From: Brachypterus glaber
Taxonomy: Eukaryota; Arthropoda; Insecta; Coleoptera; Kateretidae
Length of the DNA: 64,000 nt
NCBI GenBank assembly: GCA_958510825.1
Contig: OY294049.1
Location: 35,678,774-35,742,773, forward strand
Reading direction: 5' to 3'
The position numbers were made by a program, and so were the translations under genes. Shown one piece after another: positions 21,094 to 32,455 of the stretch (its first letter is position 1; every line of letters starts with the position of its first letter). The notes under the pieces are model-generated. The model had not been told where the DNA came from. It ran no database searches and saw only the letters and a program-made list of their open reading frames with translations.

Positions 21094-21798
21094 GGGGCTG
21101 TCCATATATTACGTAACGCGCCTAGGGGGGGGGTCAGAGAAATAGTTACAGTTTGTGACAGGGGGAAAGGGGGGGCTAGGTAAACGTTACGTAACGGAAT
21201 TTAATAAATTTAATGTTTATTTCCTTTTAAGATTTATTTTTATTTGAACATAAATTACTATTTAGTGGCCCTTTTTCACACAAAAATTGACGAAACTATG
21301 CATATTTAAATAATATTGTAATCAGTAAAAAAACTGTTGATATTGATATTAAAAAAAAAATCTTACGGCCCTGTTCTTGAGTCATCTTGCCGATGAATCA
21401 TCGCGATGATACATTTTCGCGCGGAATGTGTACTCACAGAACACTAATGTAATGTATAAACAATATACGTGCTATATGTGACACTCAGTGTAAAAAGAGG
21501 TACCTAGTATTTTTTCCCTGTGTGATATTGATTATGAATATTTTTTTAAAGTTTGAGTGATTTTTTCGTCTAATTTTTTTTCAAGGTTATGTTATACTAT
21601 ATTTTAGGTTCATGTTTGTTTTGTCGAGAAAAACGAATCAATAGTGAGAATACAGTTAAATTTATTGCGAAACAAAAATTTTATATTGTTACGCGTTACA
21701 CGGGGGAGGGTTGTTGGTAAATGTGACAGTTTGTTACACAGGGGTGAGGGGGGGTCAATTTTTTTTTTAATTGCGTTACGTAATATATGGACAGCCCC
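21094..21798 (+). mobile_element. Family B transposon (B3), complete reference copy
   Basis: 705 bp with terminal inverted repeats GGGGCTGTCCATATATTACG / CGTAATATATGGACAGCCCC, flanked on both sides by TTA (21091-21093, 21799-21801). Subterminal blocks are G-rich with ACAGTTTGTGACAGGGGG. The interior has a small palindrome GATGAATCATCGCGATGATACATTTTCGCGCGG (in part). No open frame for a transposase. A 3-bp TTA duplication and such termini fit PIF/Harbinger-type MITEs (inference). Confidence 0.88.
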
Positions 21799-21801
21799 TT
21801 A

Positions 21802-22865
21802 GGGTTACAAAGTTATACAGTTGCAATCTTTAAAAAGTACCACACCCAAAAATTGTACTACACTATTTCGTTGTATTTTTAATACTGAATGTTATTTGTT
21901 AATACATATACATGCATTTCGAATTATGTATGTACTTAATTAAATTAAATCTTCTATTGATTATGAACCATATATATGAACTTTATAATTATTATAAATA
22001 ATTTTGACAAATATTGTCAACATTGACAACTGTATTATCTGTAAATAATTAATCAATTTACACAACTAGATTTTCTATCTTGTTTTTTTTTTCGGATCCA
22101 ACTGTACAACAGTCTCCCCTACTAAGTTTTCTAGGTACTTATACCTATCTTGCTATAAATTATATCGTCAAACTTTTTAGGTTTAAGTACACCTACACTT
22201 ATAATAATTTGTTCCTTAGGAACAATTGTTACAGACTATAAAATCTTTTCCTTCTAACAAACCCATATATTTACCATTTTAAAATTATGAAACACACATT
22301 TCTCATATTCACACCACATTTATCTTATTTTTTTCGAACTAGTGTGACCTTAGTCACCACACGTGAGTTATGAGACAGGAAAGTATCACATTCTCAAACA
22401 GCATGTTGTCAGCCCAGTCAGATTTGAGAACAGAAATGAGGAAATAGGATTTTTCAGGATTGGTTTCCTCATTAGAAGATATCATTGAGGGATCGAATAT
22501 CATACGGGCTATTTGTTTCCCATATCTTGATAATTTTTACTTCGTTAACAAAATTTATGGGAAAGTTTTCTACTATCATTTATTAGTAAGAAATAATTTA
22601 TATTACATACATATAGATATAACTAAAACAATAAATATATCAATTTTTCTTAGAGCCTATGAGATGTTAAGTAATCTATAAAAAAGTACCTTTAACTTTT
22701 TATTTAAAGACATGTGCTCCTTGATAAATTTTTCATTTTGTAATAAACCTGAAGGCTCACTTTTTATATTTTCCAGAAATAAACCCATCTTTGATTTTTT
22801 TTACGCGAACCAGGTAGTTGAATTATTAGGAACATCCATGATCAATTAAGCTTTCAGCTAAATTT
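21802..22865. other. Unassigned AT-rich sequence
   Basis: No gene or repeat recognised. The frame at 22460-22681 has no domain. Confidence 0.4.
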
Positions 22866-23442
22866 TTTTAATTGGAAAGGGGGTTGTGTAATGAATCATT
22901 TTAAAGCACATAAAATTCACGATTTGGCCATACATTTTTTATTTTTTTAGACTTGTTTTTCAAGATTTAAAATAGGGTTGAAAATAGAAATTTTTGTCAA
23001 ATTTTCTTTTAAAACCCCAAACTATTTTTAAAAAATTATCAATTTCATGGGGGAAGACGTAAACTATTTTTAAATGCTAAAAAATCGCATTTTTATCAAA
23101 AAAAATGAAAAATCAACATCTTAACTCCTTCCGTGCGCATTACGCGCCAACGCGTGAAATGGTTCCTGCGTCAGGTGCCCATTTTGCCCTGGCGCGTGAT
23201 GAGTACATGGTAATAGCAATTAAGGCGGTTGGCACCTGAAGAAGGAAAAAAAATCAGATGGGCAATGAAAGTGTTAAAAAAAATATATATAAAAAATAAA
23301 ATATAGAATTTTCTTTGCTTTAAAATAAAGTTTCCTCCCCATTGAATATTAAAAATAGTTAGTTGTTTTTTTTGTGATTTAAATTTTTCGATATATCAAC
23401 TCTTTCAAAATAAGAGGGGGGCGAATTTTGGACATTACTGTA
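22866..23442. mobile_element. Family D copy (D4), partly decayed
   Basis: Left inner arm GGGGGTTGTGTAATGAATCA, ATTTTAAAGCACATAAAATT; right arm CTTTAAAATAAAGTTTCCTC, TCGATATATCAACTCTTTCA, and the end TTTTGGACATTACTG followed by TA. The left terminus is missing and a GC-rich segment (23120-23279) interrupts the interior. Confidence 0.65.
23120..23279. repeat. GC-rich island nested in family D
   Basis: Begins TTAACTCCTTCCGTGCGCAT and ends GAAAGTGTTAA; inside, GCGTCAGGTGCCCATTTTGCC and GGCACCTGAAGAAGG with CAGATGGGCAA are partly inverted (quoted in part). It looks like a separate small inserted element with weak inverted ends. Confidence 0.45.
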
Positions 23443-23457
23443 TGTATACTCTTTATA

Positions 23458-24169
23458 CAGGGTGATCAGTAACTGCCATCCCAAATTTAAGAGGTGATTT
23501 AAAAATATGAAAAAAGTTCCTATAAAGGTTGGTCCGGAAACTAGCCCTATAGGGCTTTTAAGGGAGCTACAGCCCTTGAAGATGACCTATTGAATGGGGA
23601 ACAAAGCATCAATAAAATTTTAATGCTGCAGGGTGATTCTTCATTTAAAACTGAGCAAAAAAGTATTCTTCACCAAAAAATCTAAATTTAATATTAAAGG
23701 ACTAATAGCCTTTTAAAAAGTAACATTTTTGGTGGCACAAAATGTTACTTCCTCTTAATTGCATTTTTTTTAAACGGTAGCTCTTACAGTGTACACTATA
23801 TGACATTTTGTATGTATTTTTACTCAAGGAATCTATATTTTTTACAAAAAATCCAAAAAACATACATAAAAAAGTTTGGGGCAAAAATGTGTTAAGCCTC
23901 ACATTTTTGTCCGTCTAGGTACGCCTATGGATAAATTCAAAAAAATAAATTAACATAAACTTATTGCCCTTATTAATACTAGTATACATGCAAAAGCTTG
24001 TCGCTCTAGATTAAAGGGTACTTATTAAAAACCTTATTTTTATTACAATTTTAAAGGGCCCTAGCTCCTTTAGGCATCATTTCCGAAACAACCTTTATGT
24101 GAAATTTTTGATATTTTTGGATGTAAAATCACCTCTTAAATTTTGGCATGCCAGTTATTGATCATCCTG
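23458..24169 (+). mobile_element. Family C long-TIR transposon, copy 1
   Basis: Begins TA|CAGGGTGATCAGTAACTG and ends GTTATTGATCATCCTG|TA. Arms extend inwards for about 120 bp (AAATTTAAGAGGTGATTT, AAAAAGTTCCTATAAAGGTT, GAGCTACAGCCC mirrored at the right end). Copy 2 at 42166-42891 is the same length within a few bases and colinear. No coding frame. TA duplication and CAG-starting ends indicate a Tc1/mariner-type non-autonomous element (inference). Confidence 0.85.
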
Positions 24170-24723
24170 TATAAATATATGTTTAAGCTCTTTCCATATT
24201 TTGTTTTCTCAGGCATACAGAGAACAATTTAAAGACTCGAAATTTTATTTATCAATGGAATTTAAATCCTTACAATTTCGTCAACATTAAGAAAACAAAC
24301 AAATGTTTTATAATTTTTCAAATGGAATTTCTAATGGGTTTGAGTGACAACTAACACACATCAAATATAATACACCATTGTAACATATATTCGAAGACTA
24401 AAGGAAAAACGCACTAAGTCCATTTTTTTTAGTTTTATTTGTCGATAAGTAAACCCTTTCCTGAGATATGAAGCGAATAATATTCTAAAAATGCCCCTTA
24501 AACATGCTCTAGCTTCCCTAAGAAGCCATTAAACACAAACGTTAATAGGAACTTTTTTTCTCACTTTTTTACGTAAAATCTGATATCTTATAAATGATTT
24601 TTAAATCTCATATTTTCTTGTCAAAACAAATGAAAATCGTATTTCTCAAAAACGAATCGAGAGATTTTTTTAAATTTGGTCTTAAAAAGATACCAAAATA
24701 ATTAAATTATGAAAAGATGAAAC
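24170..24723. other. Unassigned AT-rich sequence
   Basis: Nothing recognised between family C and family E. Confidence 0.4.
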
Positions 24724-25246
24724 GTTGCAGGCACCCTGTCAAAAGATCGGCACTATTGTACACTAGAGCCATCTAGTTTGCAAATTTCAAACTAGGTGTT
24801 TTGTTTGATTTTAAATTCTGTATTTTTAAAACATTATATTCTAGCAAAAAACTGTATATAACATTTTTTATAGGACTTAAAAAGAGCTTTTATTTAAAAT
24901 ATAATTTTTTGAAATCGGGTTATAAATATTTGAGATACGCTAAAAAAAACTTTTACTGCTTTAAACGCCAATATCTCGAAAACAATGCGTTTTAGGAAAA
25001 CGCTGTTTATAACATTTTTTGACCAATTTAAAATTATCTTTTATATAAGTGCTAAATTAACCAAATACAATAATAATTGCCTTAATTATAAACAAAAAAC
25101 GCTAAAAATAGGAGTTTTACCCTATATTTACCCCCAATCGTTTACCCCCAAAATCTAATCAGCTCTTCGGAATACGATAAGAAATAATATGCAAAAAACC
25201 GCAAGTCGACATCTCAGGTAGAAATGGAGTTAGAGAGTTTACACCC

Positions 25247-25278
<32 letters not shown>

Positions 25279-25420
25279 GGACGCAATTTTTTTTTTACTG
25301 ATTTCGACTGAAAAGAATGGTCTAAAACGTCAAGAAATGTGAAAAAAGGTGGTCAAAGATTTTGACTTTTCGGCGAAGATTTCAATACATCGGCACTCTT
25401 AGTAGCACTAAGGGCCGATT
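24724..25420 (+). repeat. Family E repeat, copy E1
   Basis: Colinear with 28701-29274: GGCACCCTGTCAAAAGATCGGCACT at the start (in part), TTATATTCTAGCAAAAAACTG, CCAATCGTTTACCCCCAAAA, GCAAAAAACCGC, a (GACA)n run, GATTTTGACTTTTCGGCGAAG, and the end CATCGGCACTCTTAGTAGCA. The E1 version is longer in the middle. The CGGCACT motif occurs at both ends in inverted sense to ..AGGGCCGAT. Class unknown; no coding capacity. Confidence 0.8.
25247..25281. repeat. (CAGA)n microsatellite inside family E
   Basis: About eight tetranucleotide units, ending in CGGACG. The E2 copy has about four units at 29118-29137 and E3 about three, so the run is an expandable internal part of the family. Confidence 0.9.
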
Positions 25421-26025
25421 TAAAAAACTTGGGTTATATGAAAGTTGAACTAAAAATTGTTTCCAGACCAGTGTGAAGTGTAGGTACCTTAAAATTTTTC
25501 TAAAGTGGGTTTACTGCGTTTTTCCTTCGAATTCTTCATTTCTTTTCTAATCTTGGATCTTTTTTGTATAGATTTGAATAGATGCATCTTCCATAGGTAC
25601 TTAGTAAATGATTTATGGCAATTTAATGAAATACAATATAGCTATAAATATAATTTAATTGTCCTTGGAGCTTCGAATATTTTCAGCTGTATTAAGTTTC
25701 AGATAATACCGTCTTGTATAACAATTTCATTAATTCTATTTTTACCACCCAAGTTCAAAACAGTGGAAAATTATATTACTTCAACTCGAATGATATAAGT
25801 ATTTATTTGTAATTAATTTGGTTTATTTTAAATTAAAATAGAAAACTTTAAAAGGTAAAGATGTAAGGTTAGCAATTTGTAAATCTTCACCGTTTACAAA
25901 ACCTTTTATCACAGCTAAATGCCGATTATTAACTCTAACCTTGTTGCTCAAGAAGGTTAGATTTATAACTCCCGATTAATAAATACCCGTAAATATCACA
26001 GAAAAGGGCGTTTACAAGAGAGTTA
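25421..26025. other. Unassigned AT-rich sequence
   Basis: No gene or repeat recognised. The 97-codon frame at 25505-25798 is hydrophobic and AT-driven, without a domain, and is judged chance. Confidence 0.4.
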
Positions 26026-26027
26026 GT

Positions 26028-26219
26028 TTAGACTAGTCTAGTCCCGTCCAGTCCAGTCCAGAAGAGTCCAGTCCAATCCATCCCATCCCAGCCCAGCCCA
26101 GCCCAGCCCAGCCCAGCCCAGCCCAGCCCAGCCCAGCCCAGCCCAGCCCAGCCCAGCTCAGTCCAGTCCAGTCCAGTCCAGTCTAGTCTAGTCCAGTTCA
26201 GTCCAGTCCAGTCCAGTTG
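26028..26219. repeat. CCAGT/CCCAG pentanucleotide array
   Basis: About 38 pentamers. The centre, 26091-26156, is a pure run of 13 GCCCA units; both sides are degenerate GTCCA/GTCTA units. The minus strand of the pure core reads (TGGGC)n, with a GGG run every five bases, a pattern expected to form G-quadruplexes. It is the most GC-biased tract in the window. Confidence 0.95.
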
Positions 26220-27863
26220 GGTCTCGTGTAAACATAGCCTATGTAGGATATAGCAGAAGTTTTTATAATAAAATGTACAAGAAAATAAATGATTGGTGTT
26301 AAGATTTTGAATAATGTTTAGCGATGGTAAATGTGATGGGGTTATTTGACTAGTTGGTGTCGGTGTGATTAGGGGAGAGTATATAGATTCAGGCTGACAA
26401 CAGTGTTAGCTTAACTTTTCCTAAATATTATGCATTACAGTATCCGCATTGATTCGATATTAATTTGGCAAATATTTTATGAAAACATTGACAATTTATT
26501 CGTGCTCATGGCCGGGAATCGCTCATAAATATTAATGAAATCGAACTTCCCCTTTATGTTTACTAAATGCAGTGGCGGGCCCACAGGGGGCGGCCTTTTA
26601 AGGCCTACTCGAATCAGCTAAAATCGTAAAATCTACTATAACCAGGCCAGTTGGCAGCTAAAGAGAACTGTGTCCCCTGTCAAAAATTGTCACCCCCTTA
26701 AAATAAAATAGTATAGGTACTATACCAATATTTGGATTTGAATTAAATATTATGAATTTTAATTTTTTTTATGTCCCCGCGCGAGCCCCTGACTTCCTTC
26801 TCCTAGCTACAGGCTTAATAGCTTTAACTCTAAATAAAATGTTCTTTGTAATTATAATTTAACCCTTTGGGCCTTTGAAGTTTGATTTATTCAATATTTT
26901 GATCAAATTTTACTTAAATCTATAAAACTACAAAGGAAAATAAAAGTAAAGCTTACAATATACATATCTTTTAATGTATTTTCCGAAAATTTGGGGGACA
27001 TGGGTTGTCTAAAAAGGAACCAGAAGAGATACCTATTTAAAATATGTTTTGAAATTCTTAAGTGCTTAGAAATAGATTTTTTTTTTTGTAAGGTTTGGAT
27101 TTTCTTAATAAAAATCTTTTGCACGGAAAGAAATTAGTGGGCTCTGCGCTATACATTATAAGATATTTGGTAACAGTGGCAAATTATAGTGATTTAAGCT
27201 ATAGATTATAAGGGACACAATAACTAATAATGTTAAAAATAAATTGGAAACGATTATATATATTACAGACACGATTATATTTATTACAGGCACTATTATA
27301 AATTTACAGAAATTTTATTATATTATAAAAATTATTAGCACGGACAATAATTAAATCTATTTAAGCTATAAATGCCATACTATTTGTTATATTTTATTAT
27401 TCACTAAACAATTAAAGTATTTCATATAAATTTTTACACTGACTGACATAATTGTAAGAGAAAGCCTTGTATTTATATAATAAGCGATTATAATTTGCTT
27501 GGTATGTGTGTTATAGCGCTCCTAGCTATAATTTTTTTTCCGTGTGGAAAGGCTCCCAATTGAAGGTTACGCTACTGACTAAGTGTTTGCTATAGTGTAT
27601 TAAAACAAATTATTAATATACCGCACACAAAACGCGAAAATTAAAAATACTTTGCGAATTAAAATTAATTAATTAAAGCAGTTTGCGTTGTGCATTTATA
27701 GCCGTAGATTTATTGTTTGTTTAAAATTATACAAATAACCAATTTTCCGTGCATAACTGAAATGCATTTTCAGTGTCATTTAAATTATTGATTCTTCTGA
27801 AAGAAAAATCCGATATATTATAAATTTGTGTATACACACACAAAACTTTTTAATATCAATATA
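26220..27863. other. Unassigned AT-rich sequence
   Basis: No gene found. A GC-rich patch at 26571-26615 (GTGGCGGGCCCACAGGGGGC) is unexplained. Direct repeats near 27250-27310 (ATTACAGACACGATTATATT, ATTACAGGCACTATTATA) suggest a short local duplication. The frame at 26903-27124 is not protein-like. Confidence 0.4.
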
Positions 27864-27877
27864 TTGAAAATCTACTA

Positions 27878-28055
27878 GTAGTAGTAGTAGTAAGTTTTTG
27901 GGTTGGCCAAAGCCGGAAAACTAGGCCATTTCTGGCCCTTTTTGTCATCCCAGGCAATCCCAGCCATTTACTAATTTGAATCCTCCTTTAACCTGCCCGT
28001 CCTTGCAATAAAGGTCAGGATATTGGCCCAGGGGAGATCTCTTAGTTCATCTTGG
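27878..28055 (-). mobile_element. Short retroposon with 14-bp target duplication
   Basis: The 14-bp sequence TTGAAAATCTACTA is repeated exactly at 27864-27877 and 28056-28069. The 178 bp between are GC-richer than the flanks. Read on the minus strand it starts CCAAGATGAACTAAGAGATC and ends in a (TAC)n tail. Duplication length and simple-repeat tail fit target-primed insertion of a SINE or a 5'-truncated LINE. I see no tRNA promoter boxes and no reverse transcriptase motif, so the class is open. Confidence 0.75.
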
Positions 28056-28123
28056 TTGAAAATCTACTAAACTTTTAGTAATTTTTTATAAAATTTTATT
28101 AAAAAAAGAAGAAAACCCTAAAT

Positions 28124-28367
28124 TACGTTCTACTGTACAAGAAAAGCAAAACCGTGTTAACATGAATATGTTTTAAGCCTCCAGTAACGAGACACGGTTT
28201 TCTTTACTTACATATTTCTTAATATCGCGATATATCGTAAGCGTCACATAAATTTATAGGTTCCCGGATGGGATCGTCACATAATTTTGGTTTGGATAAA
28301 ATCCAAACCAAACTTTGTCACATATTAATGTTATCACAGTTTTGCTTTACTTGTACAGTAGAACGTA
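28124..28367. repeat. Inverted repeat with nested small palindrome
   Basis: TACGTTCTACTGTACAAGAA plus AGCAAAACCGTGTTAACAT (28124-28165) is mirrored by ATGTTATCACAGTTTTGCTT plus TACTTGTACAGTAGAACGTA (28327-28366). Between them, GGTTTGGATAAAATCCAAACC (28288-28308) is a further palindrome (20 of its bases pair). Probably a decayed TIR element. Confidence 0.7.
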
Positions 28368-28700
28368 TTTATAAAATGATCCCATCCGAGAACTCAATGA
28401 TCAAAGCCGAGAACTTTGGTGATATCGTTAGCTTCACATATTTTGGGACACTTTTTGTAACGGTTTTTTTTCGTAACGGTCTCAGCCCTCTACCCCCACC
28501 GTCTTAAACATATTAATGTTAAAAAAAAGAAGAAGTAAAGAAAGAAAAATAAAAAAGAAGAAGAGGAACAAGAGGAAAAAGTAGTAAGTAGTAAGTAGAA
28601 GTAATCAATTAAAATTTGTTTATTTAACGCAAAAGAATCATGTAAAAACAGTAAAATGTCAAAATGCTTTAATGCCATCGATAGGATTAACCAGCTGAAC
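28368..28700. other. Unassigned sequence with purine-rich tract
   Basis: Bases about 28525-28610 are almost pure purine (AAAGAAGAAGTAAAGAAAG-like). The minus frame at 28490-28720 simply reads the complementary pyrimidine tract. Confidence 0.5.
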
Positions 28701-29274
28701 AGTTGCAAGCACCTTGTCAAAATATCGGCACTAGCACCAATTTAAAACCTAATGAAATGGTTGTGTGAATAGGCAATACAATACAATAATACACCTGCGT
28801 GTTGCATAATTTATTAAAGTTTTAAAGTCTGTATCTCCAAAACGTTATATTCTAGCAAAAACTGTATATAATATTTTTTGTAGGGCTTAAAAAGATCTTT
28901 CATTTGAAATATATTTTTTTGAAATCGATCTATAAATAAGTGAGATGCCAAAAAAAATATTTTACTGCTTTAAAAATAGGAGTTTTAACCCATTCTTATC
29001 CCCTTACCCCCAATCGTTTACCCCAAAATCTAATCAGCTCTTTGAAATACGGTAAGAAACAATATGCAAAAAACCGCTTGTCGATATCTTATTTAGAAAT
29101 GGAGTTATCTAGTTGTAAGACAGACAGACAGACAGACGGAAATTTTTGTTTTATTGATTTCGACTCGAAAAGTCTAAAACAACGAGAAATGCGAAAAAAA
29201 CATGGTCAAAGATTTTGACTTTTGGGCGAAGATTTCAAAACATCGGCACTCTTAGTGGCATTAAGTGCCGATGT
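28701..29274 (+). repeat. Family E repeat, copy E2
   Basis: Colinear with E1: AGTTGCAAGCACCTTGTCAA at the start, ACGTTATATTCTAGCAAAAA, TAGGGCTTAAAAAGATCTTT, ATATCTTATTTAGAAATGGA, the (GACA)n run, and ending ATCGGCACTCTTAGTGGCAT then AAGTGCCGATG. A segment present in E1 is missing around 28960. The frame at 28940-29218 reads across the repeat. Confidence 0.8.
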
Positions 29275-29597
29275 AAAAACCTATACCCCATTTGGCGCAG
29301 AAGAATCTGATACTTTTCTGTCCAATATTTCATAAAAGCGGTGTCGACAGAACGCTGTTTCAGCTCTGGATTATTGGAATATTTATTGACTAAACTTACA
29401 CTTCTGAATGGCCCCCTTATTTATCACCGATGACACTTTTTCGGTGATTTAAAAAATAACTGACCCTCTGATGTCCCGGCCATTTATTATTCATTTATAT
29501 TTAATAATTTGCAATTTACCCTAAAGCTCTACCATTTATCAACATGATGTTTTTATAAAAAAAATGGGATAAAATGGTTCAATTTCATTTCTTTATA

Positions 29598-29715
29598 CAG
29601 GATGATTCAGTAATAAGTTACAAAATTTTAAGGGGCGATTCTAGGTCCAAAAATATAAAAAAAAGATCCTAGAATCTTCCCTTAAAGGTTTGTTACATAT
29701 TTTTGAATCACCCTG
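29598..29715. mobile_element. Family C-like minimal foldback (C4)
   Basis: TA|CAGGATGATTCAGTAATAAG and GAATCACCCTG|TA bound a 118-bp unit whose halves pair (AAGGGGCGATTCTAGG with CCTAGAATCTTCCCTTAA). TA on both sides. Reduced to little more than its two termini. Confidence 0.7.
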
Positions 29716-29829
29716 TATTCTTTTTGGGACCTGTGTGAACTGTTTTATACCATAATTGACAAAAACCAAAAAATATTACCTAAATAGGGAATATTTTTTG
29801 GTTTTAATATTGTTATTATTTTACATCTT

Positions 29830-31200
29830 ACGAATAATTATAAGAAAATGTTTTTAAAAAGTAAGTAAGTAGTTTATTTAAAATTATAATCAAAGTTTTT
29901 TGTTCATAATGTGCTATTAAAATTACATTTTGCATTAGAGGAAAGTCGCCTAATTTCGGATACCATTTACAATGTATTCAATATTTAATACTCGGTATTA
30001 CTTTTTGATATTTTTTTTATATAACCAGATACAACTTATTATAGCGAACCATGATTTATTATAAAAGCAATTTTATTACAGTTTATTTTTTCCAAAAAAC
30101 ACGGTTACAAAAAATCAGCACATTTTTGTGCATTTGAAAAAGGGCTCCTAATTTCGGACATATCCGAAAAAAATTTTTCAAGAGTAGATCTGGATCCCAT
30201 TGCTTATGTTTCTTGTTAATCCTTCACATTTAAGACGTAATTTAATCATTAAGCGATTTTCTACGAAATACTATAGGAACTATAATTTTAGATTCCCAAT
30301 TTCGAATGTCTTAGTATCTTAGGTAATTTTCGTTTTTTCAAAATTGTTTATCTTAATTTGTTGTATCATTATAAAAATATTAATTAATGGTTGGTTATCC
30401 TGAATAATAATTACCTTGCGGATATCCGCAATTGGGAATCAAATGCACAAAAATGGTCTATCCGAAATTAGGCAACTTTCTGCTTTTTAGATTAGAAATT
30501 TGTAGAATGTTTACGTTTTCAAATTGCTTAATTATGAATAGTGGATCAACTTAACTAACATCATAACTTACCCAAGACAGAATCACGAACTTTTATAACG
30601 ATTATTTATAAAATAAACAAGCATAATAATGCAACTGAGCACAAAACTGCCATTTGCAATATAAACGATTTGTGCTGCCATTTAAAGGGGAGAAGCTCTA
30701 CCGTTATCATATTACAGGACGGATTTAGTTTGACTTTTGGCTTCACATAAAAGTAGGTTTCTGTTTACCTTTGCAGACAGTATCTTAAATACACTACTAT
30801 TCGAAATTTGGGAACCATCCGAAATTAGGCGCATTTCCTCTACCTAAACTTAAAATACTAAAAAATTTTTTTTTGAAAATAATTATAAACCAGTGTTATT
30901 TTAACTTGCCGAAAAAACTTCTTTCACATCGTTTACTTTGAAACTTTTACTAAGAACTGCGTTATGTTGTTTTATTTTAACAAAACAGTTGTACAATAAT
31001 GGTTTATTTTCCTTTGTTAGGACTTTTCTTATTCTTTCTTCTTGCTTTAAAAAAAAATGCATAATAATGTTTTGATTGACAATGAATTTGAATAACAAGA
31101 TAACAACCTTATATAAGGAATTAAATTTATTGAAAACATAAAACACGAAACAAATGAGAATCAACAATTTTAATAAATTTTAAGTGTATATTTTTATTTT
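29830..31200 (+). repeat. Family AB repeat, copy interrupted by a TIR element
   Basis: Flanks 29830-29935 and 30843-31060 together align with the uninterrupted copy at 8996-9330, which lacks the 29936-30842 segment. The minus frame at 30901-31167 is repeat-derived. Confidence 0.7.
29936..30842. mobile_element. TA-target TIR element (W)
   Basis: Ends TA|GAGGAAAGTCGCCTAATTTC and GAAATTAGGCGCATTTCCTC|TA are inverted repeats of about 24 bp. The empty site in the 9-kb AB copy reads CATAACCTAA, the occupied one CAT-TA...TA-CCTAA, so exactly a TA dinucleotide was duplicated. Further inverted phrases occur inside (CTCCTAATTTCGGACATATCCG near 30145, in part; ATCCGAAATTAGGCAACTTT near 30462). No transposase. 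Tc1/mariner/pogo-type MITE by target site. Confidence 0.85.
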
Positions 31201-31298
31201 ATTTTCTATTCAGTGTTGTTATTTATTTTTACCCTTTTTCATACCATCAGAATCTTATTATAGAAATATTTGTTAACCACATATAGGCAAAGCTATGT

Positions 31299-31698
31299 TA
31301 ATGGAGATTTCTCCCGTTAGATTAAACAGGGACAAAAGTTCTACCCAAAAAGGATAGAAGACATAGATACACTCCCACTTCCACCCAACCAAACAAATTC
31401 TGTATTTGTTCTTTGTTGAACAAATACAATATTTACTTGGCCGGGCGAAGAGTATTATTTTTATTAAAGAAATTACTGGCGCCATCTAAATTTTAGTAGA
31501 ATTATCTTATTCTACAGATTCACATTAGCTATGTTCGCTCACCGCTACACTTTCCGGCCAACACAATAAATACTGTATTTGTTGTATGAAAAACAAATAC
31601 AGTATTTATTTGGTTGGCTGGAAAGTGTAGCACTAATGAGATAGAGATAGGGTAGACGTCTTTTGTTTCATAATTCTAGTTGTAGAGAGCTCCATTGA
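31299..31698 (-). mobile_element. Family H double-hairpin element, copy 1
   Basis: About 400 bp, inverted relative to copy 2 at 48062-48470 and very similar. Ends TTAATGGAGATTTCTCCCGT and AGAGAGCTCCATTGA share the inverted terminus TCAATGGAG. Two strong hairpins lie inside: 31369-31450 (AACAAATTCTGTATTTGTTC with CAAATACAATATTTACTTGG) and 31544-31631 (GCTACACTTTCCGGCCAA with TTGGCTGGAAAGTGTAGC and AATAAATACTGTATTTGTTG between). The frame at 31273-31485 arises from the repeat. Confidence 0.85.
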
Positions 31699-32149
31699 CT
31701 TAATCTGTATTTAAATCCAATGCATTGGCCCCTGGGATGATTATGCAGCATTCTTTTAAAATTGAGTGTAACAATACTGTTTGGAAGAAATTACACATCT
31801 ATCATTATCATTTTAATGTGTAATAAATCATTTTTAACAACATAACAATGCATGTTCAAAAATAATTGTCAATGTTTCTTAACAACATAAGGGATATTTA
31901 TTATTATTACCATACGGGCGAATTACTTAGGTTAGGTTAGTTTTGACTTGTAATAATTTATTTACCTTTGTAAGTAATGTAGACATATAAATTATTTCTA
32001 ATTATTATATTAATTTATATTATTATTATTTATAAGGATATAAAAAATTAAAAAACATATTTTTTTTAAAGATCATTGTGAAAAATTTTTGAAAAAAATA
32101 AAAAAAAGCTTAAAAAAATAATTTACAAAAAAAAATACAAAAATAATTT
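31699..32149. other. Unassigned AT-rich sequence
   Basis: Nothing recognised; poly-A-rich from 32040. Confidence 0.4.
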
Positions 32150-32455
32150 TTTGAAAAGTTAACCCCCCATAACTTTTTTGTTTTTGAGGGGATTACTTTC
32201 AAGAACAATAGGGATCTTCCCCTCATAGAACTTGATTTTTCCTGAAAATTTCAAGTCGATCGAATTATTCGTTCTTGAGTCGGACAGACCGACAGAGGAA
32301 CACTTACTTGAAAAAAATTGCTTATTTTTTAATAAAACTAATTTATATCCAATAATTTTTTGACTAAGGCGATTTGATTTGATTTTTTTTTTTTTTTAAA
32401 TTCGAAACTACCGCAAATAATTCTAGCGCAGGCGCTGTGAATAATATAATAAGGC
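32150..32455 (+). repeat. Family M dispersed repeat, copy 2
   Basis: Same phrases and order as 4830-5165 (AACCCCCCATAACTTTTT, ACAATAGGGATCTTCCCCTC, GTTCTTGAGTCGGACAGACC, AATTCGAAACTACCGC, GCGCTGTGAATAATATAATA). Confidence 0.7.

Noticed and set aside
25505..25798. 97-codon hydrophobic frame
   Set aside because: Composition follows the AT-rich background; no motif, no homologous copy, no gene context.
31930..31946. Insect telomeric (TTAGG)n
   Set aside because: Only two or three imperfect units (TTAGGTTAGGTTAG); too short to mean anything.
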